Of a stretch of DNA of 64,000 nucleotides, positions 16,355 through 25,425 are shown piece after piece. The notes under the pieces were generated by a model. It did no database searches. It saw only the letters and a list, made by a program, of their open reading frames with translations, and was not told the origin of the DNA. Each line of letters opens with the position of its first letter. The stretch's first letter is position 1. A program made the translations under genes and the position numbers. Origin of the DNA: JACZYA01 sp965247455 (GTDB lineage Bacteria > Acidobacteriota > Terriglobia > Acidiferrales > 2-02-FULL-67-57); contig CBDFHE010000012.1 of NCBI GenBank assembly GCA_965247455.1, positions 1 to 64,000 on the forward strand, in the 5' to 3' direction.

Positions 16355-18205
16355 TCAGAGCAAAGAGCGCCCTTCCATAGAGTCATGCTTCGGAACTCCA
16401 AGATAACGCAGAATCGTGGGCGCCATGTCAATAATATCGGCGTGATTGTGCCGGGCGGCTTGGTTCATGAACAGGATTCCCGGCACGGCTTCGGGGTCAA
16501 TGATGTGGTCGCCGCTCCAGCGACGCAGATTGTCTTCAAACAGGCCTGCCGGCATCCCGCCCAGCGCCGTCTGCCAAGAAACGCGAAAGCCGGGGGCGTA
16601 GTTGACGAGAAGGTCGGGCGCATCGCCGACGTAGGCGCCTGAGTAGAGTTCCTCCCGCCGCGAGACACTATTGATGGCTATGCACGCGCCGGCCGGGTCG
16701 GCCAGGCCGGTCAGGCCGTCTTGAATGGCGCGCCGTACCCGCTCGGCCTCCTGACCTTCTTCGAGGATACCTTCGCCTTCGCGTCCCTTGCGGTTGAGGT
16801 AAATTCCGCCTAACCCCAGCGCGTACGCATAAGTCCTCGACCAATCCACGCCAGCAAATTCGGCTCCCAATTCTTGGCCGGGCTTCTTGCCATTCTTCAA
16901 CGCCAGCAGGCCGTTCTGGTGCAGCCAGGTGTTGATGTGAACTCCCCGCCGGAAGGTGTTGAAGCCGTGATCGGAAAGTACAATCAGCAGCGTGCTCTCG
17001 TCCACGTATTCGAGCACGCGCGCCAGCAGCGGGTCGTAGCGGCGGTGGTGCTCCTCGACCTGCCGGGCCAACTCCGGCGCGCGGTCGCGGTCGAAGTAGG
17101 GATGGCTGGGGTCGCGGAAGCGCCAGAACATGTGCTGGACCCGGTCGGGGGTATCAAAAACGACGAAGAACAATCCTTCCGTAAAGCGGTCCAACTCGAA
17201 GAAGGTCATCTTTTCCCGCTCGGCCAGAACCAGGTCGCACTGCGCCAGGTAGGCCGACTCGTCGAAGCGGCCGTTGTTCAGCCCATTATGGTCTTCCGCC
17301 ATGCCGACGGTATGGAAGGACCCGATGCGGGAGGCCAGCTCCTTGCCGTAGTCCCCGGGCGAGGTAACGGGGAAGATGGGCGCCTCAGGGTCGAAATTGA
17401 CCGGCGAGACGTAAAGCTCCACCTGAGGCGAAAGGCGGCGGACGTAGAAGCGCACGATACCGCTCACAGCTTGCAGCATCGACAGCTTGAACTTTAGGCG
17501 GACCCAGGCGCTCCATTCACCCCTGCCCACTTGGAGACTGGCGGGCGTGCCGCCGGTTTCGATGGCCAGCTTCCCTCCCCCGCGGTCCACGCGGATGCGA
17601 ATCTGGCAAAAAGTATCGGTGGGCGGGTTGACCCGGCTATTGCGCGGCCCGATGACGCGGGTGGAAAACTCCTGGCCGGAATCAAGATGAAGCACGCGCT
17701 CGTGTTCGCCCGCCTGCACTGCTTTGTTCTGGGTGTAGAAAGTCCCGGTGCCCTGGCCGCCGCGCAGGTCGGGCACGCCGACGCCGGCCAGCATGCGCCC
17801 GTGCACTGCATCAGGGGGGAAGGTACAGGGGCAGCGCAGCACGGTGCTGGGAATTCCCCTCTGGGTGAGGACCTGCCACAGCGGTACGCCCTTGCGCAGG
17901 CTCACTACCTTCGGCTGCGCAAACATGCTCTTGGGCTTTTCAAACCGGCTGAGAGCCAGGTCGGGCAGGTAGGTTTGCGGGTCGCGCCGAATGAAATCGA
18001 AGATGCCGTGCCCGCCCGGATTGGTGCCGGTAGCAAACGAGGACCACGCCACCGGCGTCTGCGCGGGATAGGTGGTCTTCAGGCGCGAGTAGCACCCCAT
18101 CCGGCGAAGTCTCGCAAAGGCGGGCAACTCACCCCGCTCGAGCATGGCTTCCACAATCGAGGGTTCCAGCCCGTCCAACCCGATGACGATGACTTTCTTC
18201 TTCAT
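16355..18205 (-). CDS. Alkaline-phosphatase-superfamily protein, larger paralogue
   Basis: 616 residues. VIVIGLDGLEPSIVEAMLERG is the first metal-binding strand and TYPAQTPVAWSSFATGTNPG the nucleophile loop. An insert of about 150 residues (roughly 190-300) is rich in beta strands (RVDRGGGKLAIETGG, ARIGSF neighbourhood). The second half restores the fold: FFVVFDTPDRVQHMFWRF, LLIVLSDHGFN and the terminal RHNHADIIDMAPTILRYLGV, with the last histidine ligands. It ends with a SMEGRSLL motif like the 485-residue neighbour (SMQGRSLV). The start codon overlaps the stop of the upstream gene (ATGA), so translation is probably coupled. Likely acts on phosphate-bearing glycans or lipids; inference only. 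Confidence 0.8.
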   Translation of the reverse strand: MKKKVIVIGLDGLEPSIVEAMLERGELPAFARLRRMGCYSRLKTTYPAQTPVAWSSFATGTNPGGHGIFDFIRRDPQTYLPDLALSRFEKPKSMFAQPKVVSLRKGVPLWQVLTQRGIPSTVLRCPCTFPPDAVHGRMLAGVGVPDLRGGQGTGTFYTQNKAVQAGEHERVLHLDSGQEFSTRVIGPRNSRVNPPTDTFCQIRIRVDRGGGKLAIETGGTPASLQVGRGEWSAWVRLKFKLSMLQAVSGIVRFYVRRLSPQVELYVSPVNFDPEAPIFPVTSPGDYGKELASRIGSFHTVGMAEDHNGLNNGRFDESAYLAQCDLVLAEREKMTFFELDRFTEGLFFVVFDTPDRVQHMFWRFRDPSHPYFDRDRAPELARQVEEHHRRYDPLLARVLEYVDESTLLIVLSDHGFNTFRRGVHINTWLHQNGLLALKNGKKPGQELGAEFAGVDWSRTYAYALGLGGIYLNRKGREGEGILEEGQEAERVRRAIQDGLTGLADPAGACIAINSVSRREELYSGAYVGDAPDLLVNYAPGFRVSWQTALGGMPAGLFEDNLRRWSGDHIIDPEAVPGILFMNQAARHNHADIIDMAPTILRYLGVPKHDSMEGRSLL

Positions 18206-19124
18206 GACCCGTTGGCTTCTGTGAGATGTTGCAGTTGGCCGCGCATGCGCTCCAGCACGCTCCCGGCTTCGATGGTACCAGCCAAATTCTGCTTGGCCAG
18301 CGGGTCAGCGGCCAAGTTGTAAAGCTCCTCCACCATCCCGCTGCCCTCCTCCCTGTTCCTGATGTATTGCCAGTAGCCACAAATGACGGACTGCTTCAGG
18401 ACAGAGCCATCCAAGCCGCGCAAATCCGCCAGCACGCAGGGGTCGGACCCTTCCCCGCTGTCCTCCTGCTCCCAGGCAAACGAAAGCGGCTCGCCGGGGA
18501 AAGGAGAGTCGGCCAAGCCCAACAAATGCGTGATGGTCGCAGGGATGGAACGGATGCTGACCGTGCGCGCCACCCGCCGCCCGCCGGGGACCTTGCCGGG
18601 GAATACGACAAACAACGGCACCTGGAGCTGGTCACTGTAGAGGCTGGTGCCATGATTGTCCGGGTCGTGGTCAGTGGTCTCGGCGGCGCCGAACGACTGC
18701 CCATGATCGGAGGTGAGTACAACCAGAGTGTTGTGCAGGCGCCCGCGCTCTTCCAGCGCTTGCAACAACTCACCAATCTGCGCGTCGAGCCGGCGCAACC
18801 CGGCATCATACGCCTCCACCGCCGGCCGTTTTCCTTGATGAGCTTGCGCGTGATGCGATTGTCGAGCAGGCGATCGGGAAGGAAAGTAAACGCCCGCACC
18901 CACCGCAGGGGAGAACCTTCCGGGTCGTAATAGAAAAGATTCCAATGGCCGTGGCTCTGCGGAAGCGTGCCGGTGAGGATGGAGGGAATCGCGCCCGAGC
19001 TGAATCCCAACACCGTGCGCAGAGGCGTGCGATAGGGACAGATGTCCGAGAGGAACTCTCGGTCCTTGAGATATTCCCACCCCAAGGCGTCAATCAAAAC
19101 GAACATTCTGGGCCGAATTGTCAT
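18202..19124 (-). pseudogene. Chimeric, frame-broken alkaline-phosphatase/sulfatase-superfamily gene
   Basis: Two out-of-frame halves meet near 18830. The upstream half starts at ATG 19124 (MTIRPRMFVLIDALGWEYL), 5 bp after the deacetylase stop. It continues with VLGFSSGAIPSILTGTLPQS, HGHWNLFYYDPEGSP and FLPDRLLDNRITRKLIKE, typical of the first 100 residues of a nucleotide-pyrophosphatase-like protein. The downstream half, in another frame, is a sulfatase C-terminus: AVEAYDAGLRRLDAQIGELL, LVVLTSDHGQSFG, HGTSLYSDQLQVPLFVV and a late ITHLLGLADSPFPGEPL. The 150-300 residues that normally lie between such parts are missing, so an out-of-frame deletion that fused two genes is more likely than one indel. 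The stop overlaps the next start. Confidence 0.65.
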
Positions 19125-19129
19125 GGGCC

Positions 19130-19948
19130 TCACGCGGTACCGGTCCGAACGCGAGTGTTTCCGAGATACCCCGGGATGAGCCGTCGCGCCAACATCTTGG
19201 CGGGATTCAACAGAGCATCCAGCACCCGGGTGGTGAGGTAGTAGGTCCAATCCTTCTGAACCATCTTCCGGAATGTTCGGAGATCATCCCCCCAGTGGAT
19301 TGCCGCGCGCCCCATCAGCGCTGAGCCGGGCCGGGCCGGCCAGCGAACCGAACTGCAGACGCCGCCGTAACCAACGGCACGAGCTGTATCCAGAACACGT
19401 TGGTTGAACAGGCCGTAAGGAACGGCCAGAAAGTCCACCAATGCGCCAAGGCGGTCTTCCAATGTCTTCTTGGAGAGTTCGAGCTGAGACCGAAGATCCT
19501 CTGGCGCCAGCCGCCGCAAATCAAGGTGATCGGCCCCGTGTGACTGGAACGACATCCCTGCTCGCTGCATCTCCTGGCTTTCGGGCCAGTTGAGAAAACC
19601 GGGCTTGCCGATCTGATTTGTGGTCAAGAAGAACTCGCCGGTCATTCCCTGCTCGGCCAGCATGGGGTAGGCGAAAAGGAAATCGCTGCGGCATCCATCA
19701 TCAAAAGTAATGACGGCGGAAGCGTTGTGGGAATCGTTATCTTGCGCATGAATGACCTCGCGCAAACGGCAAACCTGAAAGCGGTTTTGACGCAGCCAGT
19801 CAAGTTGCCCGCGAAGATCAGTTGCGGTCACAAGATACTTTCTGGCTCGCCAACCCATTCCTTGCGCAGAGCTACGGTCGGCGATGATCTGGTGGTAGAG
19901 CAGAATCGGCGTCCCAGGAATCGTTGCCCGAGCTCCATTGGCTGCCAT
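19130..19948 (-). CDS. Polysaccharide deacetylase (NodB homology domain) family protein
   Basis: Carbohydrate esterase 4-like. PILLYHQI opens the domain, AVITFDDGCRSDF gives the catalytic/metal aspartates, SHGADHLDLRRL gives the metal histidines (MSFQSHGADHLDL), and FLAVPYGLFN is the conserved FxxPyG block. Start chosen at MAANGARATIPGTPILL (19948). A longer in-frame start at 20074 adds 42 residues without similarity, although part of it is hydrophobic (ICLAGWLLFRAGGL), so a longer form is possible. Probably removes N- or O-acetyl groups from a surface glycan. First gene of the run leading to the phosphatase-like genes. Confidence 0.82.
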   Translation of the reverse strand: MAANGARATIPGTPILLYHQIIADRSSAQGMGWRARKYLVTATDLRGQLDWLRQNRFQVCRLREVIHAQDNDSHNASAVITFDDGCRSDFLFAYPMLAEQGMTGEFFLTTNQIGKPGFLNWPESQEMQRAGMSFQSHGADHLDLRRLAPEDLRSQLELSKKTLEDRLGALVDFLAVPYGLFNQRVLDTARAVGYGGVCSSVRWPARPGSALMGRAAIHWGDDLRTFRKMVQKDWTYYLTTRVLDALLNPAKMLARRLIPGYLGNTRVRTGTA

Positions 19949-20381
19949 CACGTTGAAATCTCCCACACTTGGCCGTATTAGGCCTCCGGCCCTAAACAGC
20001 AACCAACCTGCCAAACAAATGGGATGGGAACTCTCCTGCAGAAATCCTGGTGGCACTAAGGCTTCTAGGGCCAATACTTAAGGGTAACAGCTACAATACA
20101 TTGCGCCTCTGGGGCACGGCTGGAAGTGCTATCCTGGAACCCCACTTCATATTTGTTGCAAAGTATTTCTCTCCACTGGAGGTAACACCGGGCGGGCGCC
20201 AGGGCTTCGCCCCAAGCTCTAGTCAAGTTAGGAGGTTAGCCCACTCCCTGGCCCTGGTTGGCGATTGGAAAGAAGATTGCACGGTCAGGGAGTGATGCTT
20301 GGACGAGCTAGAGGGTAGTAGAAGGCCGATGATCTGGTTTTTCTATGGTTTCGTTTTCCTGCTGCCTTTCCAGAATCACTA

Positions 20382-21683
20382 TTGAATTACAAACTCAGCG
20401 GTGACTTCACCGTGCTGAAGGCGTACGGCATCAGCCTCCTGCTCTACTCCGTCGGATACAGCGTGTTCCATGGCCTGCCACGATTGTGGCGTACTGTGCA
20501 AAGTAAGTTTCTCTTCCTGCTTGCAGCCCAGATGTTCCTGTCGTTGTTCTTTTCTCGTTCCGGGCTCCTTCACACGAAGACATGGTGGGGTTACGAAGGA
20601 ATTTCATTCCTGGTATCAGCTCTCACGCTCCTGTTCATCACCATGTCGTTGGTTGACAGCGAAGAAAAACTGCGCAAGACGATGGTGGCGACAGTTGCCA
20701 CGGCCGGTCTCGCCGGGATTTACATCATTCGCGGATGGCTGGCCGGTGACACCCGCCCCGGTTGGCCGTTCGGAGACGCAAACTACTTCGCCCTCTATGC
20801 CGTCTCAGTCATCCCCATCGCCCTGGCTGTATCAGCTCAACAAGCGGCGGAAGTCGTGCGCTGGGCGTGCTACGCGTGCGTTGGCTTGTGCACCGTCGGG
20901 CTCCTGCTTTCGCGTTCGCGCGCGGGACTCGCTGCGTTCGCTATTTTTGGGTTGTTCTATTTGGTTCGCGAAAAAAGACGCGTCCAAAGCTTGGTCTTTG
21001 TCGGGTTTATGATCGGCTGCTTGTTCTTCCTACCCAGTGCCATTGAACGAATGACTAACCCGACAAAGTGGGACATGATCGCCACCGAAGCTCGAAAAAT
21101 AGTCTGGCGGGCAGCCCTAGAAATGACATTGGATAATCCCTTGTTTGGTGTGGGGCCAGGCCACGGCTGGTTCCTCGCCGAGATTCCCGGCTACACTCCC
21201 GTTTATCTCATAGCCCACAACAGCTACTTGGAGATTTCGGCTGAAGCAGGCATTCCTGCATTGTTGGCCTTTGTGTTCATGCTGTTCTTTAGTTGGAGAT
21301 CTGCAAGGCAGAGTGAACGTGATTACGTGTCTCAGGGCAATACTTATCTAGCCAATCTGAGCCGAGGCATCGAGGGTAGTCTGCTCGCTTTTTCCATCGC
21401 AGCCACGAGCGTATCTGCTTCCTTCCTCCGCTTCGGATGGTTCGTCATCTTCCTCACAATGCTTCTGCGTGATCACCGCTTCCTCCTTAGAACCGATGCT
21501 GGGCCTTCCCGGGCGACGAGTGCAAGTGGGAATGCCCAATCTCCTCGCCCCCTTCGTACTACCTTCCAGTTCAACTTTCAGAAGAAAACCGTTCCCTGGC
21601 GTTCTTCAGGGCCGAGAATTCCGATACACCGGCGGCTGTCGGGTACGCGGAAAAGCAAGTGGCGGGACTACATTCTCGGTTGA
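20382..21683 (+). CDS. O-antigen ligase/polymerase-like (Wzy_C) membrane protein with 5' frameshift
   Basis: 433 residues with about ten membrane helices and the Wzy_C-type periplasmic region (LLLSRSRAGLAAFAIFGLF; GVGPGHGWF; AHNSYLEISAEAGIPALLAF). The family ligates or polymerises lipid-linked oligosaccharides outside the inner membrane. The open frame begins at a TTG. Directly upstream an ATG at 20329 reads MIWFFYGFVFLLPFQNHY and then hits TGA at 20383-20385. One inserted base there would join it to LNYKLSGDFTVLK, giving a normal family N-terminus. The true gene is therefore probably 20329-21683 with a one-base lesion or sequence error. Confidence 0.75.
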   Translation: MNYKLSGDFTVLKAYGISLLLYSVGYSVFHGLPRLWRTVQSKFLFLLAAQMFLSLFFSRSGLLHTKTWWGYEGISFLVSALTLLFITMSLVDSEEKLRKTMVATVATAGLAGIYIIRGWLAGDTRPGWPFGDANYFALYAVSVIPIALAVSAQQAAEVVRWACYACVGLCTVGLLLSRSRAGLAAFAIFGLFYLVREKRRVQSLVFVGFMIGCLFFLPSAIERMTNPTKWDMIATEARKIVWRAALEMTLDNPLFGVGPGHGWFLAEIPGYTPVYLIAHNSYLEISAEAGIPALLAFVFMLFFSWRSARQSERDYVSQGNTYLANLSRGIEGSLLAFSIAATSVSASFLRFGWFVIFLTMLLRDHRFLLRTDAGPSRATSASGNAQSPRPLRTTFQFNFQKKTVPWRSSGPRIPIHRRLSGTRKSKWRDYILG

Positions 21684-21799
21684 AGCAGGTAGCGCGACGG
21701 TTTCGGCTCACTAAATCAGCAGCCCGAATTCCTTCTAGTGACATGCACCCAAACCCCTGCACGGGCACATGTGCGGAAGCGAAACTGCGCCGTCAGCAC

Positions 21800-22519
21800 T
21801 TATCCGAAGAACCGAAACCTCAGTATGTAGTAGATGGCCGCGACGCCATCCTTCCAGGTGATCTTCTTTCCTTCCGCATAGGTGCGGCCGTGGTAAGAGA
21901 TGGGAACCTCGTAAATGCGGCAGCCCAGCCGTGCGACCTTGATCGTGATCTCAGGTTCAAACCCAAAACGATTGGAATGCAAAGTAATACGGTTCAGAAT
22001 CTCTCGCCGGAAGACCTTATAACCAACTTCCATATCGTTCAGGTTCAGGTTGGCCAAGAAATTGGCGAAAAAGGTGAGAAACCGGTTGCCGTAGTAGTGC
22101 CAAAAATACAGGACTCGGTGCGGCCCACCATGGAACCGGTTGCCGAAGACGACGTCAGCCCACCCCTCAAGAATCGGCTGAAGTAACCGAGGATAGTCCC
22201 GTGGGTCATATTCAAAGTCTGCGTCCTGGATCAGGACAACATCACCCGTCACATGCTGCAATCCAGTTCTGATTGCCTTCCCTTTCCCCCCGTTTTTGTC
22301 ATGGAAAACAACGCGAATCGTTGACCCGCCTTCTGCTCGGTAATCTCGCTCAAACCGCTTGAGGAGGTCTCGGGTTCCGTCGGTGGAGCAATCGTCCACA
22401 ATGACCAGCTCCCGAGATAGACTTATCTTGGCGCTAAGGACGCGATGAACTACTTCCGCGATAGTGGCCGCCTCGTTATAGGTGGGAATAATAATCGAAA
22501 GAGTGCGAATCTCACTCAC
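21800..22519 (-). CDS. Glycosyltransferase family 2, dolichyl-phosphate-mannose synthase-like
   Basis: 239 residues, GT-A fold: LSIIIPTYNEAATIAEVV, VIVDDCSTDGT, NGGKGKAIRTGL and the DxD-type metal site IQDADFEYDP. The C-terminal MEVGYKVFRRE and RFGFEPEITIKVARL are typical of the DPM1/polyprenyl-phosphate hexosyltransferase subgroup, which load a sugar from a nucleotide donor onto polyprenyl phosphate. This would supply the donor for an ArnT/PMT-type transferase, and the next gene upstream is exactly such a transferase, now truncated. Confidence 0.85.
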   Translation of the reverse strand: MSEIRTLSIIIPTYNEAATIAEVVHRVLSAKISLSRELVIVDDCSTDGTRDLLKRFERDYRAEGGSTIRVVFHDKNGGKGKAIRTGLQHVTGDVVLIQDADFEYDPRDYPRLLQPILEGWADVVFGNRFHGGPHRVLYFWHYYGNRFLTFFANFLANLNLNDMEVGYKVFRREILNRITLHSNRFGFEPEITIKVARLGCRIYEVPISYHGRTYAEGKKITWKDGVAAIYYILRFRFFG

Positions 22520-22621
22520 TATGTCCTCCCGACCCTCTCCCAGCCGTTCGTCTCCAGACTATCTTCCCTCATCCCGCTAGAGACAAACTCAACCCCTATG
22601 CCCGCAATCCCATAACCCTGT

Positions 22622-23755
22622 CTAGGGAAAATCGGGATTGCGCGGTGGCCAGGGCTGGCCCGCCAAACGTGACAAGGGCAACCGCAGGTCTTGTGGAAGA
22701 GTAAACATGGGGATAACCAATTCATCCTTGGCCGCAGCAACTACCGCCTTGTTTCGATAGATCAAGAGATTGATCCCAGATACGCGATGGTCGTTAGTCC
22801 GAATGGGAATCTCCTTGAGGAGCTCAAACTTATCGGACTTCAAAGCCAGCCGAGTTACAGCCAATTCGGGGACAAAGTCCTTGCTCTCTACAACTATGTA
22901 GCGTACGCCGAACTGGAGAAACATTTGCTTCACTTCTTCCGGCGTGTGCAAAATCTGACGTGTTTGCAAAACCGGCGCTTTGCCTCCCATCTCGGTAATC
23001 AAACTGACAGCCACAACGGCTTTTTCGCGAACGACCAAGCGGCGCTTTTCTGGATCGAACTTGCGAACAAAAAAGATGAAGTTTCCATTCAGCGTCCCTT
23101 GATAAAAAATAATGTCAGAGTCGGGTTGCTGTGCCAAGTAGCGCGCCGCTTCCTCGCAACCCACGACGTAAGGTCGTTGGTAGGCGAGAGCAGGTAGATA
23201 GTAGGAGACCGCCAAGGCCACAAGAGCCCCCGTAGCTACACGGGGCCAGCGCCTGAACAACCACCAAACCAAGTAGACAGCAAAATAGGTGAACGGGAGC
23301 AACCAGGGCATGATGACGCGCGGCCCTTTGTCGGAAATGGGGGTGTAAATCAAGTAGCAAGATGCTATCCAAAGTAAGAAGAACCCATGCCGGCGGTTTT
23401 CGCGAGAGAGGAGGGCGGCTACGATGCCGAGCAAGGCCAACCCCAACAGAGGGAGACCCAATTCTTGAGGCAGGCTGAGTGGATAGTAGGACAGAATTTC
23501 TGCAAGAGAGGGCCCATTGGCGAGGCCATAGCTCCCTACGGCTTGCTGGAGGACTTGGGGGTGCATGAGTGCAGCCAACCCATACCACGGGATCACCAAC
23601 GCCGCAGCCAAGGTCACGGCCAAGTAGGCCTGCTTGTCTCTTAAGAGATCCCACCGACGCCGCCGAATCCAGTCGAAAAAGAAAAGTGGAATCAAAAAAA
23701 TTGCAGTCTGTTTCGTCAGCAGAGCACAAGCGGAAAAGAGGGCGACACCATACAA
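22622..23755 (-). CDS. ArnT/PMT-like (GT-C) membrane glycosyltransferase, 5' end removed by IS copy 1
   Basis: 377 codons. LLTKQTAIFLIPLFFFDWI, HPQVLQQAVGSYGL and several further helices are followed by a soluble C-terminal domain (CEEAARYLAQQPDSDIIFYQ; FGVRYIVVESKDF). This is the latter two thirds of a glycosyltransferase that uses polyprenyl-phosphate sugars. The frame ends exactly at the left terminus of the IS at 23756, so the first ~150 residues, which carry the catalytic acidic motif in this superfamily, are gone and the product should be inactive. The missing part is not found beyond the IS in this window. Confidence 0.8.
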   Translation of the reverse strand: MYGVALFSACALLTKQTAIFLIPLFFFDWIRRRRWDLLRDKQAYLAVTLAAALVIPWYGLAALMHPQVLQQAVGSYGLANGPSLAEILSYYPLSLPQELGLPLLGLALLGIVAALLSRENRRHGFFLLWIASCYLIYTPISDKGPRVIMPWLLPFTYFAVYLVWWLFRRWPRVATGALVALAVSYYLPALAYQRPYVVGCEEAARYLAQQPDSDIIFYQGTLNGNFIFFVRKFDPEKRRLVVREKAVVAVSLITEMGGKAPVLQTRQILHTPEEVKQMFLQFGVRYIVVESKDFVPELAVTRLALKSDKFELLKEIPIRTNDHRVSGINLLIYRNKAVVAAAKDELVIPMFTLPQDLRLPLSRLAGQPWPPRNPDFP

Positions 23756-25425
23756 CCCGGATTTCCGATTTGGCTGTGGTACCGTATCGCCAGGACCAGT
23801 CGCTGCGCCTTGAGTTTTGGGGCTCCGACGTAAGGAACCACACTACGGAGGGTGACACCCGGTGGGTGAATTACAACACGAGCCATTCCAGTTCGCGTTC
23901 AACGGCTTCTTGAAAGTCGCGTTCCAGGGATCGCGCGTCACTTCTGACGCTGGCCTCATTCTGGTGCGCGAGTTGGATGAACGTCTGGGGCTGGAGACAC
24001 TCATCGCCGAGCACCTGAGCGATTCCCGACAGGGGATGAACACCCAGTTCAGCGTGGTGGATCTCCTGCGGCAGTCGGTCTACAGTCGCCTCGCGGGCTA
24101 CGAAGATCTCAACGACGCGGGGCGCGTGTCGGCAGACCCAACATTTCGTCTCATCGGGTCGCCAAAGCGCTGGGACCGGGGTGCGGCGCTGACATCGACG
24201 CTGCATTGGTTCGAGACAGAGCTGCTGACCCACGAGGAGAATCTCGTCGGGTTGAGGGCCGTGAACCGGGAGGTGCTTGCACAGGCCGAGATGGCGACGC
24301 GCGCCGACCGGATCGTGCTCGACATGGATTCGAGCGAGAGCCCGGTGCATGGGGCGCAGGAAGGGAGCGCCTATAACGGGCACTTCGAGTCCGTCTGCTA
24401 CCACCCGCTGTTTCTGTTCACCGAGCATGGGGACTGCCTCGCCGCCACGCTGCGGCCAGGCAACGTGCATAGCGCCGACGACTGGGACGACCTGCTCGTA
24501 CCGGAGATTGACCGGCAGCAGGTGGAGGGCAAGCGCGTAGCGTTCCGCGCAGACGCCGCGTTCGCGAAGCCCGAGATCTACGACGCGCTCGAGCAGCGCG
24601 ACGTGGACTATGCCATTCGCATGCCGGCGAACAAGAGCTTGGAGCTGGAAATCGAAGACATCCTCTTTCGTCCGCCGGGACGGCCGAGCTGCAAGCCCTT
24701 GGTGCGCTACCAGAGTTTCCGCTATCAGGCCAAGAGCTGGACCACGCCCAGACGGATCGTCGCCAAGGTGGAGCACCACCAAGGTGAGCTGTTCCCTCGC
24801 GTCGGCTTCATCGTGACCAACATGGCCCTCCCGAGCCGCTCGGTCGTGCGGTTTTACAACAAGCGCGGTACGGCGGAGCAATGGATCAAGGAAGGCAAGC
24901 AGGCCACCCACTGGACGCGGCTGTCGTGCCATCGTTTCCGGGCGAACGAGGTGCGCCTGCAACTGAGCGTCCTGGCCTACAATCTGGGCAACTTGTGGCG
25001 CAGACTGGTCCTTCCGCTGCGGGTCAAGCGCTGGTCGCTCACGAGTCTCCAGCAGCGACTGGTGAAAACTGGGGGCCGGCTGGTGAAGCATGCGCGGTAC
25101 TACTGGCTTCTGCTGGCGGAAGGGCATCTCACGCGGCGGCTGTTCGGCGACATGCTGCGGAGGATCTGGGCGCTACCCGTGCCGGCAGGCTGACGCGCGG
25201 CCTGAAGTGCAACGAAGCCCGCCCGGCGATGACACGGGGCACACGTGTGGAGCGGTGTCTGAGAAATGCCCGAAAAGCAGGGGTTCCAGTCGGTCGCACG
25301 TCGGCGCGGGCTCAGATGAAGGCCTTTGAAGCTGAGCGATTGTGCGACGATCGAAGTTTTTGTGCGATCGGCGGCGATCGGGTGTATAAACGTGCCATCA
25401 GGGGCAGGCAAAACGGAAATCCCGG
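23756..25425 (+). mobile_element. IS1380-family insertion sequence, copy 1
   Basis: 1670 bp bounded by 18-bp imperfect inverted repeats (left CCCGGATTTCCGATTTGG; right end, reversed, CCGGGATTTCCGTTTTGC; three mismatches). One transposase gene. The 5-bp flanks differ: TACAA on the left, TCAAT on the right, so no target duplication is present. The left flank is the truncated GT-C gene, the right flank a truncated PEP-CTERM gene. Confidence 0.92.
23862..25193 (+). CDS. IS1380-family DDE transposase (copy 1)
   Basis: 443 residues with a GTG start. The N-terminal FQFAFNGFLKVAFQGSRVTSDAGL is a hallmark of the IS1380 group. Likely catalytic acids are D154 or D156 (VLDMDSSESP), D231 (RADAAFA) and E339 (RGTAEQWIKEGK). 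HPLFLFTEHGDCL and LRPGNVHSADDW are also family blocks. Intact and identical to copy 3. The long open frames on the opposite strand of this gene are shadows. Confidence 0.93.
   Translation: MGELQHEPFQFAFNGFLKVAFQGSRVTSDAGLILVRELDERLGLETLIAEHLSDSRQGMNTQFSVVDLLRQSVYSRLAGYEDLNDAGRVSADPTFRLIGSPKRWDRGAALTSTLHWFETELLTHEENLVGLRAVNREVLAQAEMATRADRIVLDMDSSESPVHGAQEGSAYNGHFESVCYHPLFLFTEHGDCLAATLRPGNVHSADDWDDLLVPEIDRQQVEGKRVAFRADAAFAKPEIYDALEQRDVDYAIRMPANKSLELEIEDILFRPPGRPSCKPLVRYQSFRYQAKSWTTPRRIVAKVEHHQGELFPRVGFIVTNMALPSRSVVRFYNKRGTAEQWIKEGKQATHWTRLSCHRFRANEVRLQLSVLAYNLGNLWRRLVLPLRVKRWSLTSLQQRLVKTGGRLVKHARYYWLLLAEGHLTRRLFGDMLRRIWALPVPAG

Noticed and set aside
23871..25127. 418-codon open frames antisense to each IS transposase (also at 28844 and 34389)
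   Set aside because: No similarity to any known IS protein. The transposase frame has all the family motifs, and these are its shadows.
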